From Wolfiporia cocos (Eukaryota > Basidiomycota > Agaricomycetes > Polyporales > Phaeolaceae), in contig JACCLO010000013.1 of the NCBI GenBank assembly GCA_029448655.1, positions 186,001-250,000 on the forward strand: a stretch of 64,000 nt of DNA, given 5' to 3'. How positions within the stretch are numbered: the first letter of the stretch is position 1; each line of letters begins with the position of its first letter. A model generated the notes under the pieces. It ran no database searches. It was not told the DNA's origin and saw only the letters and a list, made by a program, of their open reading frames with translations. Of this stretch, positions 11,108 to 23,866 are shown in pieces. The position numbers were made by a program, and so were the translations under genes.

Positions 11108-14100
11108 GGTGAGCAAGATGCGGCTGGAAATCTGATGATACTGGTTGTCTGGTGTCTATCAGCTCGCGGCCGACAATAAAGGAAGAAGGCCAGATTGCTC
11201 ACGACTTGCGGTTCCTCAGCAGAACTTTGCGTGGAGCTGAGGAGGCACTTAACCATTGCGTCGCTCTTATATACGTTTGACGGACGTCACATAGCCCATG
11301 GGAATAGTCACAAGAGGTAATATTGTGCTCTGACATGATATTCAGCCGACGAAGCCCAACATTCGCGGATTGGTGTTCACCAGACGTTGATCTGTGATTG
11401 GAAATCAACAATGGCTTCCCCGCAATACCTGTCGTTCTTTGGTGGCTCTCCATTGTAACCTTCGATCTGATACAGGCACTATCCGATGAAGCCATGGTTT
11501 CACGCTCATCTGGAGTACGTCATGCTTTCCGAAAGGGCATATTCACTAATGTGTCAAAATTCTCTCAGATGAACGTAACTCTTCATGGTGATCTCAGGCA
11601 ATATGTTAAAATGGAGAGACCAATCAATGCCAGAGTTGGCTGGACCATGCACATGTGCATACTTATGGAGTGATATGCAATAGCGCGACGATTCCATGGG
11701 ACAGCAACAGTCAGAGAGAGCCTCAATGTAACATTGTACGTACGCTCTCGCAGGACTGCTGAACACCAAGCATCCCAGGCTGTTTATGTCAATGACGGCT
11801 TATGCAAGCGATGTCACCATGTCAGACAGATATGAGATCGGTGCAGTCATCTCCTTGTGTGACAACGCTCACATCTGATTCACAACAAAGAATAAATAGT
11901 GAAGGTTGGGTGGAGATATCCTCCAGCCAATGCCGCAATGCAATTGGAGACGTTCGTATTCTTAGCCCGCTGCTAGCCGAGCCAGACTGTATAACAGCAT
12001 GTGGAACAGTACGCAAATCCGCCATACTTGCGTTGCCCGCACGCGCTTGCTGAAACGATGCCGGTATCGAGCTACACGGATGTTTCATGGAAGCTGGTGA
12101 GTTGATGTTTCAAATCCAGGAAGAGGAAAATTCCGTTAATATCCAGAACAGCAGGCTCAGAGTGTTGAATAGTGCGTTCTGCGTACCAAGCAGGTTAGAT
12201 GTCAGTAACCCAGCTCGCATCGCTTTATTACCAGTGAACGAGTGGTGGACTGAGGAGGTGATCCACCCCATTGTAGCAAATATTACAGTTACTTCCCTGC
12301 ATCACGACTACGCGATAGCGACTTCAGTTTTTTTTACTGGACCATTGCATAAAGGTGTTGCCAATACTATCCCGCTATTGACATGGACACATACACAAAT
12401 AACAATAGATACGTATGCAGACGATCTCCGGATGGGCATGTGCTACCATTGATCCAGTCAAAGGCCATATTAATGTAAGTACTCCTCTTGTCACAGAGGA
12501 CTTTCTCATACGCACCCCTGGTCGAGTATCTCTCTCCCATGGCAGTACTTATGATCGGAATGTATTCGTCAGCTACATCACCATAAGTGCACGCTACGGT
12601 GCTAGAGCTCCATCGGCACATAGTATCACCGGATGAAAGCCTAGAATGGAAGATCCCGTCCATGAGAAGATAATCATGCATCTACTGAGTCCCTCATATG
12701 TCCTCCTGACGAATCAGGCAACACACACATCAGTCTCCGGCACTGTTCACTACCAATTAACTCAAACTACCTATGTGAACCTTTTGCACAAGAAGCACTC
12801 ACGGTGAGAATTATGGAAGACAACATGGGAGCCAGGACGCTAGACGATTGAAACCCCCAAATTCAGCTATATTCCGCGGATGATGCATAGATGCCTGCTC
12901 GGATGAGCGGCCTCACCTCACTTTAGCTTGTCCGTCAGATCTTTAGATCTAGGGCGCGTATCTGGCGCATATCATGATCAGGCCAGGCGTACGCCTTGAG
13001 TTCGGCAAAGCATGGCATACTCGTCAATCGTGCGAGGGAAGTTCCTGATCGCGTGAACGAGAGGCTGTAGGATATGAGATCCGGCCTCAGTCTTTGTATG
13101 ATAAGTAGACTACATTATTAATACTGATACGACCGAGATACCGGCCATACCGTCAACGTGACTGTGACTATACGACGTGATGAACTGTAACCGTATTATA
13201 GACGTTAATACACCCCAGTAAACGTATGCCGTATGATTGGTGCCCTATAGCAATCCATGATTGGGAAAGCCCAGCCATGAAGTTGCAATCGAAGCCCCAA
13301 TTGTCTTGCTCGGACCCCGGCTTCTGATCACGATCTCACTGGCGAGTCATATATTCATGCCCGGGTAGTTAGAGTCATGTTACCATCAGCTATAATGACA
13401 GTCTGCATGTAAATTGTGCCTTGATTATTGAAGACTATAACGGCTGCTAGCATTTTGGTACGAATGATGGCGTGGCATGGAAGGTAGCTATCCGATCCCG
13501 CAATATTGGACAATCATCTCACATCGAACACTAAAACATCTGTGTCGATCCATTATAGGGCACTAAACTATCTCCGGGCCGAATATATTTCCGCGTTGGC
13601 AGACTCCCATGTTCTCTGAACCACATGATACAGCGGCAACGTTGGCGCTTATTACAACTAGCACAAAATAAAAAATGTATACAGTAGATCTCGCTGCAAG
13701 AGTCTCCAAAGCAGGTTACGCATCTTATTATCTACGTGCGGAATCATACAGCCGTAATGTGAGCTCATCCGCCATTTGTACGTGCACGTTCCCGGCTGAA
13801 TGATCCAACTGATCGTGAAGTTGACATATCTTGGTTGGACTCTTCCATCGTTAAAAGGGATCTCCTTCGGTGTGCGGCGTGAAGGTAGCGTGTGTATCCC
13901 ATTGAACGTATTTGAGCTTCAATGAACGTTGCACAATGGACATGTCTTCTGCAGATTCTGGACCATGGCATGAATCTGACAATACGGCACTATGTCCCTC
14001 CCGGCTGCAGAGCGCTCGACTATCCGTTGCATCTCGATGATGGTCCCTTGTCTAGTGAGTCCGGACATGCGTCTGAATTAATGCACACATATTGACCATT

Positions 14101-14195
14101 ATCAGCAGGGAAGATATGTACGGCATGGCCAGAGCTTTTCATTTGCAAGATTTCCACCCGTTTGCTGTCTTTAACGTTAATGTAGATGACTGCAT
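11108..14195. other. Spacer between lectin 1 and reductase B
   Basis: No supported gene. Parts match 18700-22440 in unit 3 and, inverted, 31580-32660 (the lectin upstream region around 11200-11750). The low-complexity or AT-rich patches show no coding signal. Confidence 0.5.
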
Positions 14196-15688
14196 TGGCG
14201 ACAATATTGAACAGATTGTTCACTTGGTACGGCTCCCCAGTGGAGACGCTGATCATGCCACATTCCTGCAGTGCCGTCAATGATAAGTGGTGGACAGATA
14301 TATCGGACGGAAAGTACGCACGATGAACCGTGCACCAACAGATGCGGCGCCAATGGCCGCCTCGAAAGCCTCGCCTCCAGCGCCGTCCCAGTACCTGCGC
14401 GTTCTCATCACGTCTATCAGTGCTGACAGAGAGGTGTAACGGATTGATTGGACCTTCCCGTGCGAGAACATCTCGTGTGTTCTCCGTCTTGTAGTTAAAT
14501 GCGACGTCTCCGCCAAGGCTTTTGATGAACGCGACTTTCTCGTCTGAGCCGGCGGACGCGATGACTTTGAGGCCCTCGGTCTTCGCCATTTGAATGACGG
14601 TGCTATAATATTTGATCAGTATGGAAAGAAACGCATCTCAACAACATGTGTGCGGGGTAGGACGGACACTCACGCGCCGACTGGACCTGCACCCGAGGTG
14701 ACGAAGACCGTCTCTCCCTGTACAAGGCATGCATCGGCATTGAGACTCAAAAGGCGCAACTGACGTGAAATACGTACCGCCTTGGCCTTGGAGAATTCAC
14801 GCCATCCGTGATGGGCGGTCTGGCCTGAATGCGGATATGGACATGTTAACACGCGACAGCCACTGCGATGGAGGGTACACACCTGGCATGCCGCAAACAC
14901 CGACATATGCACTCCAAGGGATTCCTACGTCATTGCTGAGAACAGTGAATCACTGGCAGTTGCGGGTAGCACGACAATATATTGCTGGAAAGCTGTTACG
15001 ATAGACGGCACATGTATAGAGATAGAGACGCCAAGATAAGGCCAAGTGTACCAATCCGTATTTGACGGATGAAGAACGAGTAGCGCCGGTAGGGGATGCA
15101 ACATCAATGATGTAGTCACAAATTTGATCCAGAAGGTAAATAGCTCATAATGAGCGAGCAGGAATGCAAGATAAGTCACACTGGTTACGCACGGAGCATG
15201 CCATGGATATGGTCGCCCTGTTTAAAGGAGGAGTATTCAGAGCGTAGGACGAGCCCCACTCCGTAGTGATCTATACTGTGTTGAGGAGGTTACCCAGCGA
15301 TTACCGGACAATAAATGATGTGAGGGGCACGTCTGGACTTACGGCTGGTTGAGAAGACTTAACCACGGTCGTGTATTAGTTAGTGGCAATCACTCAGAAA
15401 GGGAGCAGAAGTAGAAGTAGAACATACTGAACGGCCCTCGATACTCGAATCGCGCATACAGCCGAGGATGTAGATATCAACAGAGAGTACGAGAGTCTTG
15501 ACTAAAATCCCGCCTTCCAGGGGAGCACTCTACAGGTCGATTGTCTCGGACGTGTACACTGTCGTCTTTTCCGGCTCAGGTAGGCCTCTAGACATGCTCA
15601 CTCTTCAGATTCACTCGAGCTCAGACAGGCGAGACTCACCGTTGGGAAGTTGGTTGAAGAGGAGACGACCATTATTTACGGAGGTCAT
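14196..15688 (-). pseudogene. Broken PTGR/LTB4DH-like reductase (copy B)
   Basis: Homologous to copy A exon by exon from the ATG at 15688 (MTSVNNGRLLFNQLPN). Three defects are visible. The donor after REGPI is gone: copy A has REGPID then GTGTAT, while copy B runs straight into intron sequence (REGPINPLHL). The last exon stops matching after NNLFNIVAN at about 14196, so the conserved C-terminal ~70 residues are missing. The sequence joined there (13940-14040) matches unit 3 at 22350-22430, well away from reductase C, so a deletion in unit 2 removed the gene end. A block of about 270 bp (14683-14953), introns included, is almost identical to copy A. Confidence 0.8.
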
Positions 15689-16503
15689 TTTCCTATTACT
15701 TGACTTGCCGTTCGGTTGCTGACAGTGGGCTCGGCAATGCGAAATCTGCCATATTTCTTATATACATTATGTCCGCTCTCGCCGGTCGCGATCGATAGCC
15801 CATCTCCATTTCTTGATCATGGACGAGCGGAGCCAGATGTGGGCCCCCTGACCCTTATGAATTGGATATCTGATTGGCCTCGTACCCAGACGGTACTGTG
15901 GTATCAGTCGCACCCACCTACTGCACCGCGACATCAACCCCCTAGATGCCGTCAGACGTTGACAGGTCATATCAGCTTTGCGCAGGTGATTTGATGATGC
16001 CTTCCAAGATGGGACAGCCTATGGCTTTACCCTTGCAGAAAGCTGACTATTCTGTTGAAACATGGATTTTCCGTGGACGAGCCCGCGCGTGCTTGCGCAC
16101 GTCGGGAGCCGTATATCGTGTAACCGGAAATGGTACGAGGGCGAAATAGTATATAATAGCTCGATTTTTCTGTACCGTACCTCACGCGATTGCCCTACGG
16201 GCATCGTTGCGCCTGTCCACAAACGCGCTCGCCGAACCGATGTTTTGATTATTCTGACATATTCACATTGTGAACATACATTGTACACTGAAGGTACATA
16301 TTCCTGCGGAGTATATTCGAATCTGCAAACTAGTCGCTTTAGAGCGTAACATGCAAGTGAGCAATTTGTACATTATACAGTTACGCAGCGTTCTCCAGCC
16401 ACACATTCGTAGACAGTGATGGCAGTATATGTGTACGAAAGCAGTGCGTTATTCTAGGTTGGAAGGCATCATCAGATCCCCTGCTTCGCGCTGATGTAAC
16501 CTG
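15689..16503. repeat. Upstream flank of reductase B
   Basis: Matches the region before reductase A (5903-6400) and, more weakly, the region before reductase C (25690-25760). No gene seen. Confidence 0.5.
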
Positions 16504-17098
16504 TAAGGCTCCAACCATATAATGTATATACCATGTATACATGGTTTTATATATATACTATATACATATATTTACATGTGGCCGAGTACAATATGGTATA
16601 TAGTTGTTGTAAATGCGTTCATATTAGACCCTCAATTGACAATTTGAACAGTCTATCTGAACTAGTTATGTGTCTTACAGAATGTACAGTGCAGTGGTGA
16701 TATGAGATTTGGACAATCTGGTGGCTGCTGTGCAAATGCAAAGATGTCAGGACATAATCCACATGCTTTGCTTACCCTCTCATTTGGCAGAAGGCAAGAT
16801 CAGATTTATGTTTATGCCATATATCATCCCACATGGTGATTACATTGTGCAATAGACTCATGCATACAAGTTTCCCACCCCCTCACACATTGTGCACAAT
16901 TCCTAAGCCATTCCTGCTACTAGTGTGACTGTTGAATGTTGAATGCCGACTTTTTTCTCACATCAGCCAGGTGCTGATACCTGTAGCATGTCATTTAAGG
17001 AAGAGACAATCTCCATAGCTATATGGGCAAAGCAATGGCTATGCCAAGATGTCTTCAAAATCTACCGTCCAAAAACCATGTTGCCAGTTGGAGCCTTA
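16504..17098 (+). mobile_element. hAT-like MITE, copy 1
   Basis: 595 bp element flanked by a perfect 8 bp duplication GTAACCTG (16496-16503 and 17099-17106). It starts TAAGGCTCCAACCATATAAT and ends GTTGGAGCCTTA, so the right inverted repeat is shorter than in copy 2. The interior is rich in TATA and CATG strings and has no long open frame. The 8 bp duplication and terminal inverted repeats fit a non-autonomous hAT element. Confidence 0.88.
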
Positions 17099-17782
17099 GT
17101 AACCTGTCAACGTCGGTGTCTAGGGCACAAGGCACTCGGTGTAGCGGGTGGGCGCGGCCGATCCCATCTGGACCAAGCTACTACTATTAGTACTCTGGCC
17201 AGAAAACCGTATATGGTCATGTACTCACTGCTGGCGCGCGCAGCTACACAAGGCGGCACTACTCACGATAGGCGCTCTGGCACGGCCTCCGCGCTAATCG
17301 TTATCAATGCCCGGCGCGCCGTCGTGACGACTATGAGATGCTTATTTCTTTAGGTATTCTTCCACGACTTCATATTCTTAAGTCAGATATCCAGAGCCTC
17401 ATCAATGTGCTGCGTTCATTCTAGCATATTCAGCATGTCGGTCTCCGGCCACTCTAGCTGGATTAGTTTTACACGTCAGTATCGAACGGAGCGCCTCGCT
17501 TGTGAGGAGATGACGCGTCTCTACCGCATCGCTACGAAGATAGCGTTGATTTCACTCGGTAAGAGTCAAATTCTGTCATACAACCCTAAGTGATTCAATC
17601 ACAGTCGCGCTAAGTACTGTTGAAGTACTGGAATCCCCCAACCCGACACAGTATCCTGGAACCCCTTGCTCCGCTCCATGGCCATTCCGTTGAGCAATGG
17701 CCGGGATAATATGTCTATATGAAAAATTAGAACCAAATCGATCGATGGTATCGAACACGTACCATTGGCGTTTCAATGATGA

Positions 17783-18671
17783 CTAAAGATCAACGACGGC
17801 GAGATACGTGGCGGTCACGCTGATCAGCGTCTTAGGACTCGCAGCTCCATCTTTAGCAGAGGCCTTCCAGTTGAACTGAGCAGAAGTAACCCCACTGGTG
17901 GTTACTTCGAGATCGAACTTGCCGTTCTTGTTTACGATCTCGAAACCGGATACGCCAAGTAGGATACCAGGAGGGCTTTCCAATCGCGTTGACCGGAACG
18001 TTTCCACCTGGTCTCCAGTTTCCAGGACTGGCACCGGAGAGCTGAATGACACCTCGCCCGAAGTGATGTGTCCACGGGAGGCGGGATACGCAATCCATGT
18101 GACAGCGAGGGTATCTATATCCTGAGCGGGGCCATCGACGCTGATGTTAAACCCGCTGACGGTAACACCTGTGGCAGATACGCCGATGCTCCACGTAGAT
18201 GGGTTGACAAGCTTGATGCCGGAGATCCAGGCGACAACGTTGGGCTTCGATTTAAAACCCTGGCGAACTGGACTGCGGTGGTCAATCCACTGTTGGATTG
18301 TTGCTGCTCAATACAGAATTAGAATGGGAGTCATAGGCAGAGTGTGCAGTACTCACAGACACCACCGTACTAATACCTGCTTGAAAGTCGCGATCGTAGG
18401 CACCAACCTTGAGCCAGTTAACGACTGCGCCGGCCAGCACGCTGCTCGAGTACTGAGCATCAGCGGCGACGGTGATCTTAGAGCTGTCAGACTCGACGCT
18501 GGCCGCAAGCTCAAAGGTCTTCTTATCTCCACGTCCGTCCGTAACGTGCACACTGGAGAAGCCGGGGTAGTACTGAGACTGCCCAATTTGCTCTTCGCTG
18601 GAGATCCTCGGCGTATTTGAAGTGTTGACAAATGCTACTGATCCCTCATCCGGAGTTCCCGTGAAAGACAT
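17783..18671 (-). pseudogene. H-type lectin copy 2, one-base frameshift
   Basis: Start MSFTGTPDEGSVAF at 18671, with the first exon open and very like lectin 1. At the start of exon 2 lectin 1 reads CCAAGGTTTTTAATTCG while this copy reads CCAGGGTTTTAAATCG on minus, one base shorter, which shifts the frame within FAKVFNSKP. The rest of exon 2 is intact in the shifted frame and ends YLAVVDL. About 220 bp of exon 2 is nearly identical to lectin 1. Unless a nearby splice shift restores the frame, or the base is a sequencing error, the product is truncated. Confidence 0.7.
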
Positions 18672-21600
18672 GGTGGGTGAGATGCGTTGACGATACTGAT
18701 ACTGAATGCCAAGCGTACATCAGCATGTTCCCGAGAATAAAGGAAAAGGGCCGAATCGCTCACGAGTTGCGGTTCCTCAGCAGAGCCTTGCTTGGAGCTT
18801 AGGAGGCAAGATACTGTGCTCGGTTATGGTACTCAACCGACAAAAGCTGACTCCTGCAAATAGCAATGTCGGAGTGCTGCTCACCAGACATCGGTACGTT
18901 TATTTCTGTGATTGAACAGTCTGACGGCTTCCATGGCCATCCCTGCCTTCTTCCCAGGGCCATCTATGGGCGATACCAGTGAAGGAGCTGATGCAGGCAC
19001 TATCTGAGGAAGCCATTCTTCCTCGCTCATCTGTGCGCAAGTCGTGTTTTCCAAAAGGGCTTAGTCATTAATGTATTGAAATGAGCTTCCAGTCACCGGG
19101 ATGAACGTAAGTCCTCATGCAGATTTCAGGCCGCAGGTCAAAACGGCTATGGGCGACGTCGATTTTCGCATGAGTTGGCTGGACCACGCGTACTTACGAT
19201 GTGATATACAACAGCGCGACGCATGAGACAGTAGTAGAGTGAGTAACCTTCAATGTGTCTGTGTTGATACTCTCTCGCAGAGTTGCTCAACAAAAATCCC
19301 TGTGGGACGAGGGTCACAACTGAATACTAACAAAGTCAAGGTTGCGCGGAGATTATTTTCAGTCAATGCCGCAGTGCGATTGAAGACAGTCGTAGTTCTA
19401 GTCGGCTACTAACCGAGCCATACGGTATAATAGCACGATGCGGGTGATGAGCTGCGCAGATATTTCATCGAGAATGGTGGGACAGTAAACAACAAGGATG
19501 TACTAGTGGCATCGAATTCAGGAAAGCTGTTATTATTTAGAGTCGGGAGCCCAACTGTGCGTATAGCGTACCAAACAGGTCAGCCGTCAGTGGCCCAGCT
19601 CACATCGTCTTATCGTGCCAGTGAGCGAGCGTCGATGGGGAGACGATCCAGTCCATTGTAGCGGATACTGAAGCTACTTCTCTGATATCACGACTATGTG
19701 TCAAGTCATTCAGTGCTCGGTGTAACAGTGACTCTAGATGTTTTCTAATGGAGTTATGCATGAATTGTTGCCAATATGAGCCCGCCGTTGCAGTACATGG
19801 TCATGTAAACAACTGACAATAAATTCAAATATGGTTCCATGGCCAGACGATCTCCATATCGGCATCAATTCCACTTCTTTCGCTTCTGCTGCTACTACTG
19901 ATCCCGTCAAAAGCCATACTCTTAACATAAACTGCTTAGAATTGCCATATAACTCCTACTGTTCGAGTCTCCATTATGGCAGTCCTTACGATCGGATACT
20001 ATGCATCGACTACTGACAGGGCTCTATCAGCGTAGAAAGTCACTGAACGAAAGCTTAGAAGGGTCTGCACGTGCGATACTAAGATACTCACGCATCTCTG
20101 AGTATGCAGACAACAGACATATCAGGACCCGGCACTGTTACCGCCGACTAACCCAATAGATTTATGTGAGTTTAAACAACGAGGGCCGTCACAACCTGGG
20201 AGGCAGGACCCCTGGGTCGAGTTGGCTACCGCCACTACTAATGACCTTGAGATTCCCAAACTGGGTCGTGGATTTGGCGCGTACGTGCAGCTGCAGGATG
20301 CATGCGCATAGATGCCGATGCACGGCTTCGCATCGCCTTGCCCGCAAGATCTGTGGCGCTTATCACGATCAGCCCCACGAAACGAGGCGTACGCCTTCAA
20401 GCGCTCGCTGCTCTTGCCAGGAAACAAGCACAAGCACAAGACCGAGAGCCTTGACTTTCTTTTCATACCTTGGCTTCTGCTCGCTCCTGAGTACTAGGAC
20501 TATAGACGAAGAGCCGGACCTGCAAGTTGACTCGACAATGAGTGGCGCCGGTAGATATGTCGCGGACAGTGCTCGAGCGCTCATATATGGCTTCCAAAAT
20601 GTCATCCGACTTTACTCGCTACTTCTACTGAGCTGCGCTTAGGAAGTTGCGGTATTTCTACTCTCAATATACAAAATACCTGCATTGAAATGGCATCTTC
20701 CGTGAGAGGGGTTCATTGAATAACTTTGTGTTGTCGCCGCCTACTCGTCGATTTGTCACTTAACTCCAGAGATTCGTCACCTGTCACCTCAAAAATGTCT
20801 TATAAATGTCACGCGCATGCTATCAGTTGAGGTCCTAGAACTAGAAGCAGTGTAGCAGATGCTGCTTTAAGATCGGGAGCGGTAGGCGTTCGATACTTTC
20901 TCAACGTCGTGTGTGCGAGCTTTCGAGAATCGGAACCATAGCGAACACATTATTCACGCGGATCATCCAAATTGATTTTCTGTTTGCGCTACATGTGGTG
21001 GTTTGAAGCCTAAGTGTATGTTCGATGCGTGCCATGCCACTGCGCACGGCGCAAGCGCGCACCGGTGGCTGAGCGCTAAGCGCTAAACATTAGATCTTCA
21101 GACGCACTCTGATAAATCTGATTGTGATTTACGAACAAAATAGAGGAGCTTTAAATGGTAGTAGCATGAAGAACCAACACATGCAATATAGTGCACCGTA
21201 CAGCAAAATCGTTAGACTCGTAAAGAAAACACTGTTGGAGTCCCATATGCGCACATAATGTGACGAATACGACCGTATCCCGACAGTATCATATACATGA
21301 CCGTGACTAGGCGACCAAGAGCAGTCTCTTTATTATAGACGTAAGAATACGCCCGTAACCGTATACTATACAGTTGACACACTATAATCCATGATGCATG
21401 ATGACTAATCTGAAAGCCTGGAGTTGCAATCGGAGCTTCATGATCAATTGTCTAGCTCAGACCCCCAGGTTCTGATCACGACCTCAGGTCAGGTCTGAGA
21501 GCTATGCCATTGTCAGCTTTAATGATCATTCCCATGGGAATCGTGCCTTGATCATTGAGGACATCTTGATCCGAATTATGGCGTAGCATGGAAGGTAATC

Positions 21601-23434
21601 CGATTCCGGAGTATACAATCAACCCGGTAAGTTAGACATATACATGGAACACTATTGCATGTGCGCTGATTCATTTCACGGTACCAAAACATCTCCGGGT
21701 CGCATTGATCTCCGCGTTGGCAGACTCACATATCCTCTAAATCGCATGATCCAGCGGAGGCGTTCGCGTCTATTACAACTAACAACAGATCCAATGCTGT
21801 TGAACTCGCTGTAAGAATATCCTCATGTTCAACAGGTAGTGTACCACTGTACTATCTATGGTATAGCAAGATGCAGTTGTGATATGAGCTCAACCCTCAT
21901 TTTGCACATGCACGTTCCTGAAGTTAATGGGGATTTACACTAATGGTAAAGTTTACACATACTGCTTAAGTACTTCCGTTCATAGGGGAGATATCGTTTG
22001 TGGTGCAGCATGAAAGCTCCGTACGTGACCCACATCAATTTCGAGCTTCTCTTGAAGGCGTGGCCCGGAGGGGACTGAAAGAGAAAACATATACTGGCTT
22101 CAGGACGACCGTAAGGGAGCGATCTGAAGCCAGACCATGTTACAAGTGCGAGTACACGACCCAGCGGAAAACAAAGCTGTACAATAGACCAAATAGAAAA
22201 CAAACAATGTCGTGATTGCGCAATCGGCGCACCACCGACGATAGCCTCGTGCGCGCGAGCGCCTCGAAGGACCGTGGGTGGTCCTGCACCGGAGCTTGTA
22301 CTTCAGCAGCTTCGATGAATGTTGGATGATAAGCAACATCTACTTTGTTCAGATTCTGGACCATGGTATTAATTTGACAATACGGCACTATGTCCCTCCC
22401 GACTGCGGAGCGTTCAGCTATCCATTTGAAGCAAGGCTCAGGGCATGCCGCACCACTGCCACGCCCTAGCTCCCGCAGGTAACCGTCTGCCGCCTACAGG
22501 GATCTCAGTAATCGCGTTAGTACCTACATCCAGCCCTCAACTCTATGCTAACCGGCCGCGCACAAATGAATTTCGCCTCAAAGTGTCTATCTTAATGATT
22601 ACCTCCAGATACCATCCAGATACCAGCAGAATATTGCCACTATATCCCCATTGCTCGCAAGCCTCACCGCGTGACAAGATAATCCTTTCTATAAACATTG
22701 TTTGCTATTGCATAGATGCCCTCCTGCATGACTTCCAAATACCAAATGCGTTGAGCAAATAGCTAAAGCTCCTACAGAGCTCCATCCGAACAAAATGCGC
22801 GACGATTTTTAGTTAAGCACGTACCAGCGGCAGCCTCACAAGCCGGATGGCCCACCAGCGCAACAAGCACGCACATATACTTCCTGAACAACCCTCTAAG
22901 CTTCAGGCCTCAGTGCTTGAAGACGAAGCAAACAGACACAACATTGGAGACGTTTAAGCTCTCGTGGACAATCTTGTGAACCCCAGGAAATTATGACCCA
23001 TGCAACGTTGATTATGAGGAAGGCTGACCCCAAATCCGCAGGCGTGTCTCTCATGGCATATAATGGCAGATTTTGAAATTAGTATGAGTAAAAATGTGAT
23101 TAGATATGATTTCCTATGATTAACATGCCTTCTTACATTGATAATAGCGACAGGCTTCCTGCTGGACTGTCGTTGAGTCGGAGAAATATCTTAATGTAGC
23201 TTGAGCATGTCCCTAAAAGAGTGTGGATTTCGACCTCGACAACTAATTAGATTTCCGTCGCGCCGCAATCCACGGAGACCCGCCAGAGACCGAGTTAATT
23301 TTCGCGTGATGTGTGTCTTGGTCTTAGCTGTAATTGACGCTCACAGCGTACCCATGTAATCAACATCTGCTGATATCTATGCTGGCGTCACATCGTTAGC
23401 TGCCGCACATGTACTTAGGATACTGACTGCGGGG
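18672..23434. other. Spacer of unit 3, no gene recognised
   Basis: Contains patches matching 11.2-14.0 kb. Open frames at 20166-20642 and 22445-22762 have no recognisable motif and are probably chance. Confidence 0.45.
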
Positions 23435-23460
23435 TATAAATGGTTGTCTCTCTCTCTCTC
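23435..23460 (+). promoter_or_regulatory. TATA-like box and (TC)n tract
   Basis: TATAAAT at 23435-23441 followed by a 14 bp TC repeat (23447-23460). A 12 bp string GCTGGCGTCACA flanks it on both sides (about 23382 and 23461). The TATAAATGGT core resembles the ADH copy 2 promoter. No convincing gene follows on plus before reductase C, so it may be a stranded promoter. Confidence 0.35.
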
Positions 23461-23866
23461 GCTGGCGTCACATGACTATGATCATCAGCCAGTGAGCAGT
23501 GCAACAGCGGAGAAGTAGAAACCCTTCGACCAAGATCCTATTGCCCAGTGGTAGCTCATGCAGTACAAGTCTCATATACTGCCGCGGATAGGCAAAGGGA
23601 CCATGGCTCACAAGGAAGCACCATGAGAGTGACTTGTCCTCACCAAACTGTGAATATCGTCGATGTGGACCTGATCAATTTAACACTAGGAAATATCTTA
23701 AGTCAAAAGGAGCAAAGATCGTCGAGATCCCGTTGCATATATGCCAACGTCTAGTGAAAATCTGCTGTTTTGCGATGGGGGGTGCCATCATCGCATCGGA
23801 AGGTATCAGGTAGCTTTTTGAGCGAGATTCTATGTACATAACAAGTGATTCCGTCGTACACCCTCT

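Larger units (their letters stand above)
9841..17345. repeat. Segmental duplication unit 2 (lectin 1, spacer, reductase B, upstream flank)
   Basis: Its order and orientation are repeated in 17400-25700. Anchors that match include the lectin 3' flank (around 9880-10030 and 17450-17600), the two lectin genes, a spacer segment (13940-14035 and 22350-22430) and the reductases. Confidence 0.75.

Noticed and set aside
20166..20642. 158-codon plus-strand frame
   Set aside because: It begins at GTG, has no motif and lies in spacer sequence that is partly duplicated at 12.8 kb without the frame.
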